Shown here in pieces: positions 34,276-43,410 of a DNA stretch of 64,000 bases (the stretch's first letter is position 1; the number at the start of each line of letters is the position of its first letter). Both the position numbers and the translations under genes were made by a program. Under the pieces are notes generated by a model. That model did not search any database and was not told the origin of the DNA. It saw only the letters and a program-made list of their open reading frames with translations. Source of the stretch: Halopenitus salinus (lineage in GTDB: Archaea; Halobacteriota; Halobacteria; Halobacteriales; Haloferacaceae); contig NZ_JBHSXL010000008.1 of assembly GCF_042662125.1 (NCBI RefSeq), forward strand, positions 1 through 64,000. Direction: 5' to 3'.

Positions 34276-35634
34276 CTAGCGGGCGTCCTCAAGCGCGTCG
34301 ATCAGATCGGCGGCGAGTTCGCTCGCACGGTCGTCCGAGCGCGCCTCGGCGTAGACGCGGATCTTGGGCTCGGTCCCCGAGGGCCGAACGAGCACCCACC
34401 CGTCGTCGTGGTCGAGGCGATAGCCGTCGGTGGTGTCGAGCGCCGCGTCGGCCGCGCGCGCATAGTCCTCGGCGGCGGCGAGCAGCCGGTCGCGTTCGGC
34501 CGTCGAGCCGTACTCGAGCCCGGACCGGACGTTGTGGTAGTCCGCGTACGGCGCCACGACCTCGCTCGCGGTCGCCCCGTCCGCGAGGAGTTCGAGGAAG
34601 CGCGCCGCGATGAAGGCGCCGTCGCGCGAGAGGCGGTACTCCGGGAAGAAGACGCCGCCGTTGCCCTCGCCCGCGATCGGGACGCGCCGACCTTCGGCCT
34701 CCAGCTCGCGAACGCGGGTGATGATGTGGGTCGCCCCGATGGGCGTCAACTCGAGGTCTGCGCCGACGTCCTCACAGACGTCAACGAGCCGCTTGGAGGC
34801 GTTGACCGCGGAGACGACCGCGTCGCCGGGCGAGAGCGCGTCGGCCGCGAGCGCGGCGAGGGAGGCGTCCCCCTCGATGTACGTCCCGGTCTCGTCGACG
34901 AAGACCGCCCGGTCGGCGTCGCCGTCGTGGGCGATCCCCAAATCGGCGTCCGTCGTCCGAACCAGCCGCCGGAGGTCGTCGAGGTGGTCCGGGACGGGCT
35001 CGGGAAGCCGGCCGGGAAAGCGACCGTCCGGCTGGGCGTTGACCGTGCGAACCGAACAGCCGAGCCGGCGGAACACCTCGGGATTGGCGACCGACCCTGC
35101 CCCGTGGCCCGGATCGACGGCGACGGTCAACTCGGCGTCGACGATCGCCTCCCGGTCGACGGCGGAGACGACGGACTCGACGTACGCGTCCGCGACCCCG
35201 TCGATCTCGCGGGTCGAACCGGCCGAGAGGGGGTCGGCGTCGGCGAACGACTCCTCGAGAACCAGCTCTTCGACGCGCGAGAGCGCGTCCACCGTCAACT
35301 CGACGCCGTCGGCACCGACGAGCTTGATGCCGTTGAACTGGGGCGGGTTGTGCGAGGCGGTGACGAGCACGCAGGGGATCCCGTGTTCCTCGCAGTACCG
35401 CCCGACCGCGGGCGTCGGGACGACGCCGAGGCGATCGACGTCGCGGCCGACCGCCGCGAGCCCCGCGGCGACCGCGTTCGAGAGCAGCTCCCCCGTGGTC
35501 CGCGTGTCACGGGCGACGGCGACCCGGTCCGTCCCCCAGACCGTCCCCGCGGCCTTCGCGATCCGCATGGCGAACTCCGGCGAGAGGTCATCGAGCGCGA
35601 CGCCGCGGACGCCGCTGGAGCCGAAGAGCTTCAT
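34276..35634 (-). CDS. glmM: Phosphoglucosamine/phosphomannomutase family enzyme
   Basis: The 452-residue phosphohexomutase has the four-domain alpha-D-phosphohexomutase arrangement. The catalytic phosphoserine is Ser94 in VTASHNPP, the Mg loop is GIAHDGDADRAVFVD, the sugar loop is AGEGNGGVFFPEYRLSRDG (typical of GlmM), and the phosphate-binding loop is RPSGTEPKIRVYAEA. It probably makes glucosamine-1-phosphate for glycan precursors; phosphoglucomutase activity is possible. The start is the ATG at 35634, before MKLFGSSGVRG. Confidence 0.9.
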   Translation of the reverse strand: MKLFGSSGVRGVALDDLSPEFAMRIAKAAGTVWGTDRVAVARDTRTTGELLSNAVAAGLAAVGRDVDRLGVVPTPAVGRYCEEHGIPCVLVTASHNPPQFNGIKLVGADGVELTVDALSRVEELVLEESFADADPLSAGSTREIDGVADAYVESVVSAVDREAIVDAELTVAVDPGHGAGSVANPEVFRRLGCSVRTVNAQPDGRFPGRLPEPVPDHLDDLRRLVRTTDADLGIAHDGDADRAVFVDETGTYIEGDASLAALAADALSPGDAVVSAVNASKRLVDVCEDVGADLELTPIGATHIITRVRELEAEGRRVPIAGEGNGGVFFPEYRLSRDGAFIAARFLELLADGATASEVVAPYADYHNVRSGLEYGSTAERDRLLAAAEDYARAADAALDTTDGYRLDHDDGWVLVRPSGTEPKIRVYAEARSDDRASELAADLIDALEDAR

Positions 35635-35783
35635 ACGCCGACCAGGGTGGCGGGTGGGAAAGCCGTTCCGAAGGACGCGACCCACGCCGTCCGACGAACG
35701 CGATCCACGCCGAATCGGCCAGGACGGGGCCACGCCCGATCGAACGTCGGGACGTTCATACGACTGCGCCCGATACCCTCGAC

Positions 35784-36383
35784 ATGGAGCTGTCACGACG
35801 GGACCTGCTCGCGAGCGTGGGAACCGCCGGTACCCTCGGCGTCTCGGGGTGTCTCGACTTCGCGGCCGGCGAGGGGCCGCAGGGGCCCTCGGGCGACATC
35901 GACGACCTGCAGTGCGAGGAGGAGGGGTTCCGGCGGCTGGACCAGCGGTTCTCCGAGGAGGGAATGAGCTACGTCAGCGCCTACACCGCAGAAGACGTCC
36001 GGTTCGAACTCGCCGCACAGGGGACCGAAAAGACGTACGGGAGCGATCTGCGGGTCGTCCTTCGCTGTCTCGATCAGGGCGTCGACGTCGAGATCGCCAG
36101 CAGCGACCATCTCGCCATCCAGCGTGAGACCGCCTCGGGCTGGCGCGACGTCCGTGGGACGACCGACGGGAGCGCCGTCACCTATCCCGACGAGACGAAG
36201 ACGGTCGGTTCCGGCGGCGGATACACCTGGTCGATCACGCTTCGCGAGGAGTCCGTCGCCGACACGCTTTCGACCGCGGATCTGACGGTCTGTCCCGAAC
36301 TGGGGATCGGCCAACACCGGTTCGTCTACTGGGGCCTCCCCGGTGAGACGGCGATCGGCCGGCAGTTCGAGCTGATCGGTTGA
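35784..36383 (+). CDS. Tat-exported lipoprotein
   Basis: The 199-residue protein has a twin-arginine signal (MELSRRDLLASVG) and a lipobox SGC with Cys near residue 23, so it is exported and lipid-anchored. The mature domain has four cysteines (C44, C93 and two near the ends) and a beta-rich pattern resembling haloarchaeal surface proteins. No enzyme motif is evident. The start is the ATG at 35784. Function unknown. Confidence 0.8.
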   Translation: MELSRRDLLASVGTAGTLGVSGCLDFAAGEGPQGPSGDIDDLQCEEEGFRRLDQRFSEEGMSYVSAYTAEDVRFELAAQGTEKTYGSDLRVVLRCLDQGVDVEIASSDHLAIQRETASGWRDVRGTTDGSAVTYPDETKTVGSGGGYTWSITLREESVADTLSTADLTVCPELGIGQHRFVYWGLPGETAIGRQFELIG

Positions 36384-36420
36384 TCGCCGATGCGAAAGGA
36401 GACCGCCGAGAGGCGTCAGA

Positions 36421-37917
36421 TCACCGATTCAGCGTGTGGATCGCCTGATCCCGAACGTTCTCCGCGGCCTCCATCACGGCCTCCGCGAGCGTCGGGTGCG
36501 TGTGGATCGTCGCCGCGACGTCCTCTACGGTCGCGCCCATCTCGACCGCGAGCGTGACCTCCGCGATCAGCTCCGAGGCCTCCGGGCCGACGATCTGGCC
36601 GCCGAGGACGAAGCCGGTCTCCTCGTCCGCGACGATCCGAACGAACCCGTCGGTGTGGCCGGTCGTGAGCGCCCGCCCGGAGGCGTTGAACGGCATCTCC
36701 CCGACCGCCGGATCGAAGCCCTCCGCCTCGGCCTCCGAGGGCGTCAGCCCGACGGTCGCGATCTCCGGGTCGGTGAAGACCGCCGCCGGGACGGCCTGGT
36801 GGTCGAGCGCGGCTGGCTCGCCCGCGATCGTCTCGGCCGCGACGATCCCCTCCCTGGAGGCCGCGTGCGCGAGCATCGGGTCGCCGGCGACGTCGCCGAC
36901 GGCGAAGACGTGATCGAGGTCGGTCCGCGCCCGGTCGTCCGTCTCGATGAATCCGCGGTCGTCCGTCTCGAGGCCGAGGTTCTCGAGATCGAGGGTGTCC
37001 GAGACCGGTCCGCGGCCGACGGCGACGAGCACCCTGTCGGCGTGGTAGCTCGAACCGGCGTCGTCCGTCGCCTGATCGCCGGCGTCGTCCGATCCGGAGT
37101 CGTCGGCATCGACATCCTCACCGTCGTTGTCCGCCGGCGGCTCCGTCTCGATCAGGATCCCGCCGTCCGCGGCGTTCGACCAGCCGGTCGCCCCCTCGCC
37201 GGTCCGGATCTCGATGCCGAGGTCCGCGGCGCGGCGTTCGACGACGCGCGTGACGTCCTCGCCGTAGGGCAGGAGGATCTCATCGAGCATCTCGAGGACG
37301 GTCACCTCGCTGCCCAGCTTGGCGTAGACGGTCGCGAGTTCCATCCCGATGTAGCCGCCGCCGACGACCACGAGCCGATCGGGGACGGTCTCGGCCGCGA
37401 GCGCCTCCTTCGAGGACCACACCGGGTCGTCGCCGAAGGAGAAGCCGGGGATCTCGATCGGTCGCGATCCGGTTGCGATGATCGCGTGTTCGAACTCGAT
37501 CGACTCCGAGCCGCGCCCCTCGCCGCCGTGGGCGATTCGGGCCGTGTGCTCGTCGACGAAGGTGGCGGTCCCCTCCACGAGGTTCACGCCGTTCGCCTTA
37601 CAGAGCTTCTCGACGCCGCCGGTCAGCTGTCCGACGACGCCCGACTTCCACGACTGCATCCCCTCGAAGTCGATCGCCGGGTCGGCGTGAACGCCCATGT
37701 GTTCGGCGGAGCCGGCCTCGTGGGCCACGTCCGTCGCCGTGATGAGCGCCTTCGAGGGGATACACCCGCGGTTGAGACACGCGCCGCCGTAGGCGTCCCG
37801 CTCGCAGAGCGTGACGTCGAGCCCGTGTTGTGCGGCGCGGATGGCGGCGACGTAGCCGCCCGGTCCACCGCCGATGACCAATACCTCCGTTCCCGTCGAG
37901 ACGTCTCCTACTACCAT
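36421..37917 (-). CDS. lpdA: Dihydrolipoamide dehydrogenase (E3)
   Basis: The 498-residue flavoprotein reoxidises lipoamide and reduces NAD. It has the FAD motif VIGGGPGGYVAAIRAAQ, the redox-active disulfide GGACLNRGCIPSK (Cys47, Cys52), the NAD motif VVGGGYIGMELATVYAKLG and the C-terminal His-Glu pair in IHTHPTLAEAV. Between them an Asp/Ser-rich insertion of about 30 residues (near residues 270-300, DGEDVDADDSGSDDAGDQAT) interrupts the NAD domain. It is longer than most E3 proteins for that reason. It lies downstream of the E2 gene with a 24-base gap. Confidence 0.95.
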   Translation of the reverse strand: MVVGDVSTGTEVLVIGGGPGGYVAAIRAAQHGLDVTLCERDAYGGACLNRGCIPSKALITATDVAHEAGSAEHMGVHADPAIDFEGMQSWKSGVVGQLTGGVEKLCKANGVNLVEGTATFVDEHTARIAHGGEGRGSESIEFEHAIIATGSRPIEIPGFSFGDDPVWSSKEALAAETVPDRLVVVGGGYIGMELATVYAKLGSEVTVLEMLDEILLPYGEDVTRVVERRAADLGIEIRTGEGATGWSNAADGGILIETEPPADNDGEDVDADDSGSDDAGDQATDDAGSSYHADRVLVAVGRGPVSDTLDLENLGLETDDRGFIETDDRARTDLDHVFAVGDVAGDPMLAHAASREGIVAAETIAGEPAALDHQAVPAAVFTDPEIATVGLTPSEAEAEGFDPAVGEMPFNASGRALTTGHTDGFVRIVADEETGFVLGGQIVGPEASELIAEVTLAVEMGATVEDVAATIHTHPTLAEAVMEAAENVRDQAIHTLNR

Positions 37918-37941
37918 GATTGTGTGTTCCGTGATACCGTG

Positions 37942-39573
37942 TTACTCCGCGAGCAGGAGCATCGGGTCCTCCAGATGCGCCCGCACCGTGTTCATAAACC
38001 GCGCGGCGACCGCGCCGTCGATCACGCGGTGGTCGATCGAGAGCGAAAGCGGGAGAGTCGGACGAGCGACGACCCGATGGCCGTTCGCCGGGTCCGCTCC
38101 CCCACCTTCGGATACCGATGCCGCTCCACCGGCTCGCGCGCCGCCGAGTTCCTCGGCGGGCTCGGCGACCGGCCGGTGTTCGATCGCACCGAGCCCGAGG
38201 ATCGCCGTCTCGGGCGGATTGATTATCGGGGTCGCGTACTCCCCGCCGATGGCCCCGAAGTTCGTGATCGTGAACGTGCTTCCGCGAAGCTCCTCGGGGG
38301 AGCACTCGCGGGCGCGGGCACGCTCGATGAGATCCGAAAGCGTCTCCGCCAGCTCGAAGAGCCCCAACTCGTCGGCGTCCTCGACGACCGGAACGAGGAG
38401 CCCGTCGTCCGTCTCGACCGCGATCCCGACGTCGTAGTACCGCTTCGTCACGATCTCGGCGTCGCCCGAACCCGCGTCATCGGAGGGGTCCTCCCCGACG
38501 GTTCGAAGCTCCGAGTTGAGGATCGGATACTCCTCGAGCCCCGCGATGACCGCCTTGATGACGAAGGGGAGGTAGGTGAGCCGGATCCCACGCTCGTCCG
38601 CCCTCGACCGGAGCCGATCGCGCGCCTCGACGAGCGCGGTCACCTCGGCCGTGTCGTGATGGCTGACGTGCGGGGCCGTGAACTTGGATCGCTGCATCCG
38701 CTCGCCGGTCGCCCGGCGAACGCCGCGGTAGGGGGTCGTCTCCTCGTGGCGTCCCTCCGACGTCGTCGATGTCGAGCGACCGGACGCCTCGGATCGCTCC
38801 GAACTCGCGTCGGCGCGCTCGCGCGCGTCGGGGGCGGCCGCGTACTCGCGAACCTGTTCGGCGGTGACGAGGGCTTCCCCGTCGCGGGTCCGATCGGTCG
38901 GGACGACCTCGAGGTCGACGCCGAGTTCGCGGGCGAGACGCCGGGTCGCCGGCACGGCGAGGGTTCGCTCGCGGGCGCCGGAGACGCCGGATTCGGGACC
39001 GTCACCGGCCATCTCGACACGGGAGGACGGCGATTCGCGTTTGGAGTCGTCCCCATCGTCCCCGTCGTCCTCCGCGTGTTCGCGAACGTCCGGTTCGGTG
39101 ATGCGACCGCCGACGCCGGACCCGGAGACGCCATCGAGATCGACGCCGAGTTCGCGGGCGAGGCGGCGGACGGAGGGCGGAGCGAACGTCCGGCCGCTCG
39201 AGGAAGCCGAATCCGTTGGCGGCTCCGCTTCACCATCGGGTGGTTCCTCGCCGTCCGCTGACGCCCCTCCGTCATCCCCCGGCGGTTCCCCGTCGTCCAC
39301 GGGGGGCGAGGAGCCGACGGATCTCTCCTCGTCCGGAACCTCGATCGTGACGATCACCGTCCCGACCGGGACGACCGCGCCCTCCTCGACGTGCAGCTCG
39401 CGCACCGTCCCCGTGTAGGGTGAGGGGACCTCAACGAGGGCCTTGTCGGTCTCGACCTCAGCGATCGGCTGATCCTCGCGGACGGCCTCGCCGGGTTCGA
39501 CGAGCCAGCTCACGATCTCACCCTCCGCGATCCCCTCGCCGACGTCGGGAAGGGAGAACTCCTCGACGGTCAT
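37942..39573 (-). CDS. pdhC: Dihydrolipoamide acyltransferase (E2)
   Basis: The 543-residue protein starts with a lipoyl domain; the modified lysine is Lys44 in EVETDKALVEV. Two peripheral-subunit-binding domains follow, near residues 130-167 (FAPPSVRRLARELGVDLDGV) and 205-245 (LAVPATRRLARELGVDLEVV), separated by acidic linkers. The C-terminal catalytic domain ends in LSLSIDHRVIDG, with the active-site His. One binding domain is usual in such archaeal E2 proteins. The start ATG is at 39573, 19 bases after the E1 beta stop. Confidence 0.93.
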   Translation of the reverse strand: MTVEEFSLPDVGEGIAEGEIVSWLVEPGEAVREDQPIAEVETDKALVEVPSPYTGTVRELHVEEGAVVPVGTVIVTIEVPDEERSVGSSPPVDDGEPPGDDGGASADGEEPPDGEAEPPTDSASSSGRTFAPPSVRRLARELGVDLDGVSGSGVGGRITEPDVREHAEDDGDDGDDSKRESPSSRVEMAGDGPESGVSGARERTLAVPATRRLARELGVDLEVVPTDRTRDGEALVTAEQVREYAAAPDARERADASSERSEASGRSTSTTSEGRHEETTPYRGVRRATGERMQRSKFTAPHVSHHDTAEVTALVEARDRLRSRADERGIRLTYLPFVIKAVIAGLEEYPILNSELRTVGEDPSDDAGSGDAEIVTKRYYDVGIAVETDDGLLVPVVEDADELGLFELAETLSDLIERARARECSPEELRGSTFTITNFGAIGGEYATPIINPPETAILGLGAIEHRPVAEPAEELGGARAGGAASVSEGGGADPANGHRVVARPTLPLSLSIDHRVIDGAVAARFMNTVRAHLEDPMLLLAE

Positions 39574-39592
39574 GGTCGACGCCCCGCGACGG

Positions 39593-40657
39593 TCATGGCT
39601 CAAACCCCGCGACCTCACGGATGCCCTCGGCGATGCGCGCCTCGTTCGGCAGGTAGTAGTCCTCCTTGGCGTACTGGGGATAGGGTACGTCGAAGCCGGT
39701 CACCCGACCGATCGGCGCCTCCTGATACAACAGCGCCTCCTCCTGGAGGATGGCCGCGATCTCGCTGGCGAGTCCGCCGGTCCGGGGCGCCTCCTGGACG
39801 ACCGCCGCGCGGCCGGTCCGTTCGAACGCATCCACGATCGCCTCGCGATCGAGCGGCGAGAGCGTCCGGAGGTCGAGGACCTCACAGGAGATCCCCTCTT
39901 CGGCGAGGGTCTCCGCCGCCGCGAGCGTCGGCCGGGTCATCGCGCCCCAGGTGTAGACGGCGACGTCCTCGCCCTCCCGTCTCCTCGCGGCCTCGCCGAG
40001 GGGGACCGTGTACGGCTCCTCGGGAACGGGGCCGCGAAAGGCCCGGTAGATGAGCTTCGGCTCCAGGAAGACGACCGGGTCGGGATCGCGGATCGACGCG
40101 ATCAACAGTCCCTTGGTGTCGCGGGGGGTCGAGGGGACGACGACCTTCAGGCCGGGCTCGTGGACGTAGAACGCCTCCTTCGACTCCGAGTGGTGTTCGG
40201 GCGCGCGAATGCCGCCGCCGTAGGGGGCCCGCAGGGTGACCCGAAGCGGCATCCGCCCCTGGGTTCGCGTTCGGAACCGCGCGAGGTGTGAGACGATCTG
40301 GTCGAAGGCGGGATAGATGAACCCCGAGAACTGGATCTCCGGGACCGGAGCGAGCCCCATCGACGCCATGCCGACCGACGCGCCGACGATCGCCGACTCC
40401 GCGAGCGGGGTGTCGACGACGCGGTCCTCGCCGAACTCCGCCATGAGCCCCTCGGTCGCCCGGAAGACGCCGCCGTTCGTCCCGACGTCCTCGCCCAACA
40501 CGAGGACGTCCTCGTCGCGTTCGAGCTCGGCCTCGAGCCCCTCCCTGACGGCCTGGACGATCGTGAGATCGCGCGACGAGTCGGCGCCGTCGGTCGCGTC
40601 GCTTCCGGGACGATCGGAGTCGTGCTCGTCCGCCTCCGTCGCCGCCGGATCGCTCAT
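39593..40657 (-). CDS. pdhB: 2-oxoacid dehydrogenase E1 component, beta subunit
   Basis: The 354-residue E1 beta subunit has the transketolase-type blocks TIVQAVREGLEAELERDEDVLVLGEDVG, RVVDTPLAESAIVGASVGMA, PLRVTLRAPYGGGIRAPEHHSESKEAF and EVLDLRTLSPLDREAIV. The start at 40657 has a GGAGG Shine-Dalgarno at good spacing, and a TATA-like cctaatac lies further upstream. So it has its own promoter and a leader. The N-terminal 35 residues are a low-complexity acidic extension. The E1 alpha gene that normally precedes it is not here. Confidence 0.93.
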   Translation of the reverse strand: MSDPAATEADEHDSDRPGSDATDGADSSRDLTIVQAVREGLEAELERDEDVLVLGEDVGTNGGVFRATEGLMAEFGEDRVVDTPLAESAIVGASVGMASMGLAPVPEIQFSGFIYPAFDQIVSHLARFRTRTQGRMPLRVTLRAPYGGGIRAPEHHSESKEAFYVHEPGLKVVVPSTPRDTKGLLIASIRDPDPVVFLEPKLIYRAFRGPVPEEPYTVPLGEAARRREGEDVAVYTWGAMTRPTLAAAETLAEEGISCEVLDLRTLSPLDREAIVDAFERTGRAAVVQEAPRTGGLASEIAAILQEEALLYQEAPIGRVTGFDVPYPQYAKEDYYLPNEARIAEGIREVAGFEP

Positions 40658-40838
40658 CGAGGCCTCCGTTTCGACGGCGACGGCTGCCCGTCGGCGCGGG
40701 TCAGCCCCGTCGGATCGGTGCGGGTCGCGGGTCGCGTCCACCGTCCCATGGACGAAGACACCGACGCCCGAGTATTAGGGTTTTCGTCGGGATCGACGAT
40801 ACGAAACGGCGGCAGGGACGGTCGAAGGAGATCCGAGT

Positions 40839-41780
40839 TCAACTCCCGCCGGCGGCCGCCCGTGCCCGGCGGCGTGCCTCCTCGACGGAGCGCCCCTCGC
40901 GTACGAGCGCGTCGACGAACAGCTCGCCCGCCTTGTAGGAGGACCGAACCATGGGGCCCGAAGCACAGTAGAGGAATCCGAACTCCTCCTCGGCGACGCG
41001 TCGCCACGTCTCGAAGACGTCCGGATGGACGTACTCGAAGACGGCGAGATGGGATCGGGAGGGGCGGAGGTACTGGCCGAAGGTGACGACGTCGACGCCG
41101 ATCTCACGCAGGTCCGAGAGCACCCGGTAGACCTCGTGGTCGTACTCGCCGAGCCCGAGCATCAGACTGGTCTTGGTGTGGATCTCGGAGGTTCGATTCA
41201 CGCGCTCGAGCACGCGAAGCGACTGCTCGTAGTTCGCCCGGCGGTCGCGAACCGGCCACTGGAGGCGTTCGACGGTCTCGACGTTGTGGGCGATGACGTC
41301 CGGTCCCGCCTCGACGATCCGGTCGATCGCGTCGGGATCGCCGCCGAAGTCGGGGATGAGTACCTCCACGAGGATTCCCGGGTCGCGTTCCTTGATCGCC
41401 CGGATCGTCTCGGCGAAGTGTGCCGATCCACCGTCCTCCAGATCGTCGCGATCGACCGACGTGAGGACCACGTACTCGAGACCGATCTCCGCGACTGCCT
41501 CGGCGACGTTCGCCGGCTCCTCCGGATCGAGGGGCTCCATCCCGCCGGTCTCGACGTCACAGAAGTTGCAGCCGCGAGAACAGCGGTCGCCCATCAACAT
41601 GAACGTGGCCGTACCGGGTCCGTCGCGGCCCGACCAGCATTCGCCGAGGTTGGGACAGTTCGCCTCCTCACAGACCGTGTTGAGGTTCCGGTCGCGAAGC
41701 GTCGATCGGATCTCCGTGAACCGTCTCCCGGCGGGCGGCCGCATCTTGAGCCAGTCCGGTTTGCGCCGCCTACTGCTCAT
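40839..41780 (-). CDS. lipA: Lipoyl synthase
   Basis: The 313-residue radical SAM enzyme inserts two sulfurs into octanoyl chains on lipoyl domains. The auxiliary cluster cysteines are in VCEEANCPNLGECW, and the SAM cluster cysteines follow in RCSRGCNFCDVETG. The C-terminal serine ligand lies in MVRSSYKAGE. The start is the ATG at 41780. It is next to E1 beta and E2 on the same strand, which fits its supply of lipoate to E2 Lys44. Confidence 0.96.
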   Translation of the reverse strand: MSSRRRKPDWLKMRPPAGRRFTEIRSTLRDRNLNTVCEEANCPNLGECWSGRDGPGTATFMLMGDRCSRGCNFCDVETGGMEPLDPEEPANVAEAVAEIGLEYVVLTSVDRDDLEDGGSAHFAETIRAIKERDPGILVEVLIPDFGGDPDAIDRIVEAGPDVIAHNVETVERLQWPVRDRRANYEQSLRVLERVNRTSEIHTKTSLMLGLGEYDHEVYRVLSDLREIGVDVVTFGQYLRPSRSHLAVFEYVHPDVFETWRRVAEEEFGFLYCASGPMVRSSYKAGELFVDALVREGRSVEEARRRARAAAGGS

Positions 41781-41885
41781 GGTCGATCCTGGGCCGGAGC
41801 CGCCAAAAGCGTGCGGGTCGGTGCGGAGGCGGTGGGGGCTCCCGGCTTCGGCAACCTTTACCACCTGCGACGATTATCCGCGGGT

Positions 41886-42758
41886 ATGCAGTGGAGCACC
41901 GACTGGGGTCTGAGAGGCAGGATGGCGTTGACCATGTTCCTGCTTTTCGCCCTCTATCTCGTCTTCATCGCGTTCCTGCTCGAGACGGGGATGATCAGCA
42001 TGGGCGGAGCGATCGTCTTCATGGGCGCGTTCTCGTTCATCCAGTACTACTACAGCGACAAGCTCGCGCTCAGGAGCATGGGCGCTCGAACCGTCGAGCC
42101 GGAGGAGGCGCCGGAACTCCACCGGACGATCGAACGATTGAGCCAACAGGCGGACCTCCCGAAGCCGGCCGTGGCGATCGCCGACACGCAGGTTCCGAAC
42201 GCGTTCGCGACCGGACGCAACCAGCGGAACGCGACGGTCTGTGTCACGACCGGGCTCACGAACACCCTCTCACAGGAGGAGCTGGAGGGCGTGATCGCCC
42301 ACGAGCTCGCACACGTCAAGAACCGCGACGTGATGGTGATGACCATCGCGTCGTTCCTCTCGACCATCGCCTTCTTCGTCGTGCGGTGGGGATGGCTCTT
42401 CGGCGGCAACGACCGAAACGCCCCACCTGTGTGGGTGGCGATCGCCGTCTCGCTCGTCATCTGGGTCGTCTCGTTCCTGCTGATCCGCGCGCTCTCGCGG
42501 TACCGCGAGTTCGCCGCGGACCGGGGGGCCGCGAGCATCACCGGGAACCCGAGCGCACTCGCGTCCGCCCTCCTCTCGATCGACGGTCGGATGGATCGCG
42601 TTCCCAAGGAGGACCTCCGGCAGGAGGCCGAGATGAACGCGTTCTTCATCATCCCGATCCGGTCCGGCATCATCGGCAAGCTGGCGAGCACCCACCCCCC
42701 GACCGAGCGACGCGTCGAGCGGCTCCGCGAGCTCGAACGCGAGATGGAAACGGCGTGA
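41886..42758 (+). CDS. htpX: Membrane metalloprotease HtpX
   Basis: The 290-residue M48 protease has two N-terminal membrane helices, the zinc site HELAH (His139, Glu140, His143), a third zinc ligand Glu in REFAADRGAA near residue 214, and two further helices between them. It degrades damaged membrane proteins on the cytoplasmic side. It is followed by a pspAB gene after 41 bases, which points to membrane stress control. The start is the ATG at 41886 after a TATA-like ctttacca. Confidence 0.95.
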   Translation: MQWSTDWGLRGRMALTMFLLFALYLVFIAFLLETGMISMGGAIVFMGAFSFIQYYYSDKLALRSMGARTVEPEEAPELHRTIERLSQQADLPKPAVAIADTQVPNAFATGRNQRNATVCVTTGLTNTLSQEELEGVIAHELAHVKNRDVMVMTIASFLSTIAFFVVRWGWLFGGNDRNAPPVWVAIAVSLVIWVVSFLLIRALSRYREFAADRGAASITGNPSALASALLSIDGRMDRVPKEDLRQEAEMNAFFIIPIRSGIIGKLASTHPPTERRVERLRELEREMETA

Positions 42759-42799
42759 GAAAGGCCCTAATCCCCGGGGCACGAATCCACGGTCAGTAG

Positions 42800-43405
42800 A
42801 TGGGACTCTTCGAGACGATCCGGTCGGTCCTCGGCACGAACGCGGAATCGGACGCGACCCGGGAGGCCGATCCGGAGGACCTCTTCGGCATGTCGACCGC
42901 GTACATGACGATGCAGGCGGACCTCGGGTACGACCACGTCGGGGAGGCGGCGCTTTGTTTCTCCGACGTCGACTCGACCGCCTTCGGCGACGCCGTCGAG
43001 GAGGTCGAGGCGATCCTCGGCGCCGGCGAGGACGAGACCGGAACCGGGTACCACCAGCACGCAGACGAACACGGGTACCGGTGGTTCGTCCTCGAGGACG
43101 AGGATCCGGAGGACCTGGTGACGAGCGTTCACTTCGCCGCCGATACGTTCGTCGAATCCGGGTTCGGATCGCGGCTACTCGCCGCAGTCTTCGGGTTCGA
43201 GAACGAGGAGCGGCGCGCCTACTGGATCTACTCGTTCCGACGCGGGAGCTACTACCCGTTCGTCCCGGACGGAGACCACGACCGCGACGAGCGCGTCGAG
43301 TTCAAGCTCCGGTCGGTGCTCGAGGGCGAACTCGGCGTCGAGGACGACGAGTCCTACTGGTACCCGTTGTGGCCGGACGCGCCGGGACGTCATCCGTGGG
43401 AGTGA
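42800..43405 (+). CDS. pspAB: PspA-associated protein PspAB
   Basis: The 201-residue soluble acidic protein resembles PspAB, a family found beside pspA or htpX genes in archaea and actinobacteria. Recognisable blocks are MGLFETIRSVLGTN, FGMSTAYMTMQADLGY, GEAALCFSDVDS, RWFVLEDEDPEDLVTSVHF and FVPDGDHDRDERVEFKLR. It probably assists envelope stress responses with HtpX; this is inference from neighbourhood and published family associations. The stop overlaps possible GTG starts of the next gene. Confidence 0.8.
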   Translation: MGLFETIRSVLGTNAESDATREADPEDLFGMSTAYMTMQADLGYDHVGEAALCFSDVDSTAFGDAVEEVEAILGAGEDETGTGYHQHADEHGYRWFVLEDEDPEDLVTSVHFAADTFVESGFGSRLLAAVFGFENEERRAYWIYSFRRGSYYPFVPDGDHDRDERVEFKLRSVLEGELGVEDDESYWYPLWPDAPGRHPWE

Positions 43406-43410
43406 CGTGC

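Noticed and set aside
36436..39261. Very long plus-strand open frame (about 940 codons) opposite the E2 and E3 genes
   Set aside because: It is an antisense shadow of lpdA and the E2 gene; the minus-strand proteins have full family motifs, and the antisense product is Arg/Val/Asp-rich with no recognisable domain.
40658..40838. Remnant of an E1 alpha gene
   Set aside because: The short space shows promoter-like sequence and no E1 alpha motifs in any frame I read.
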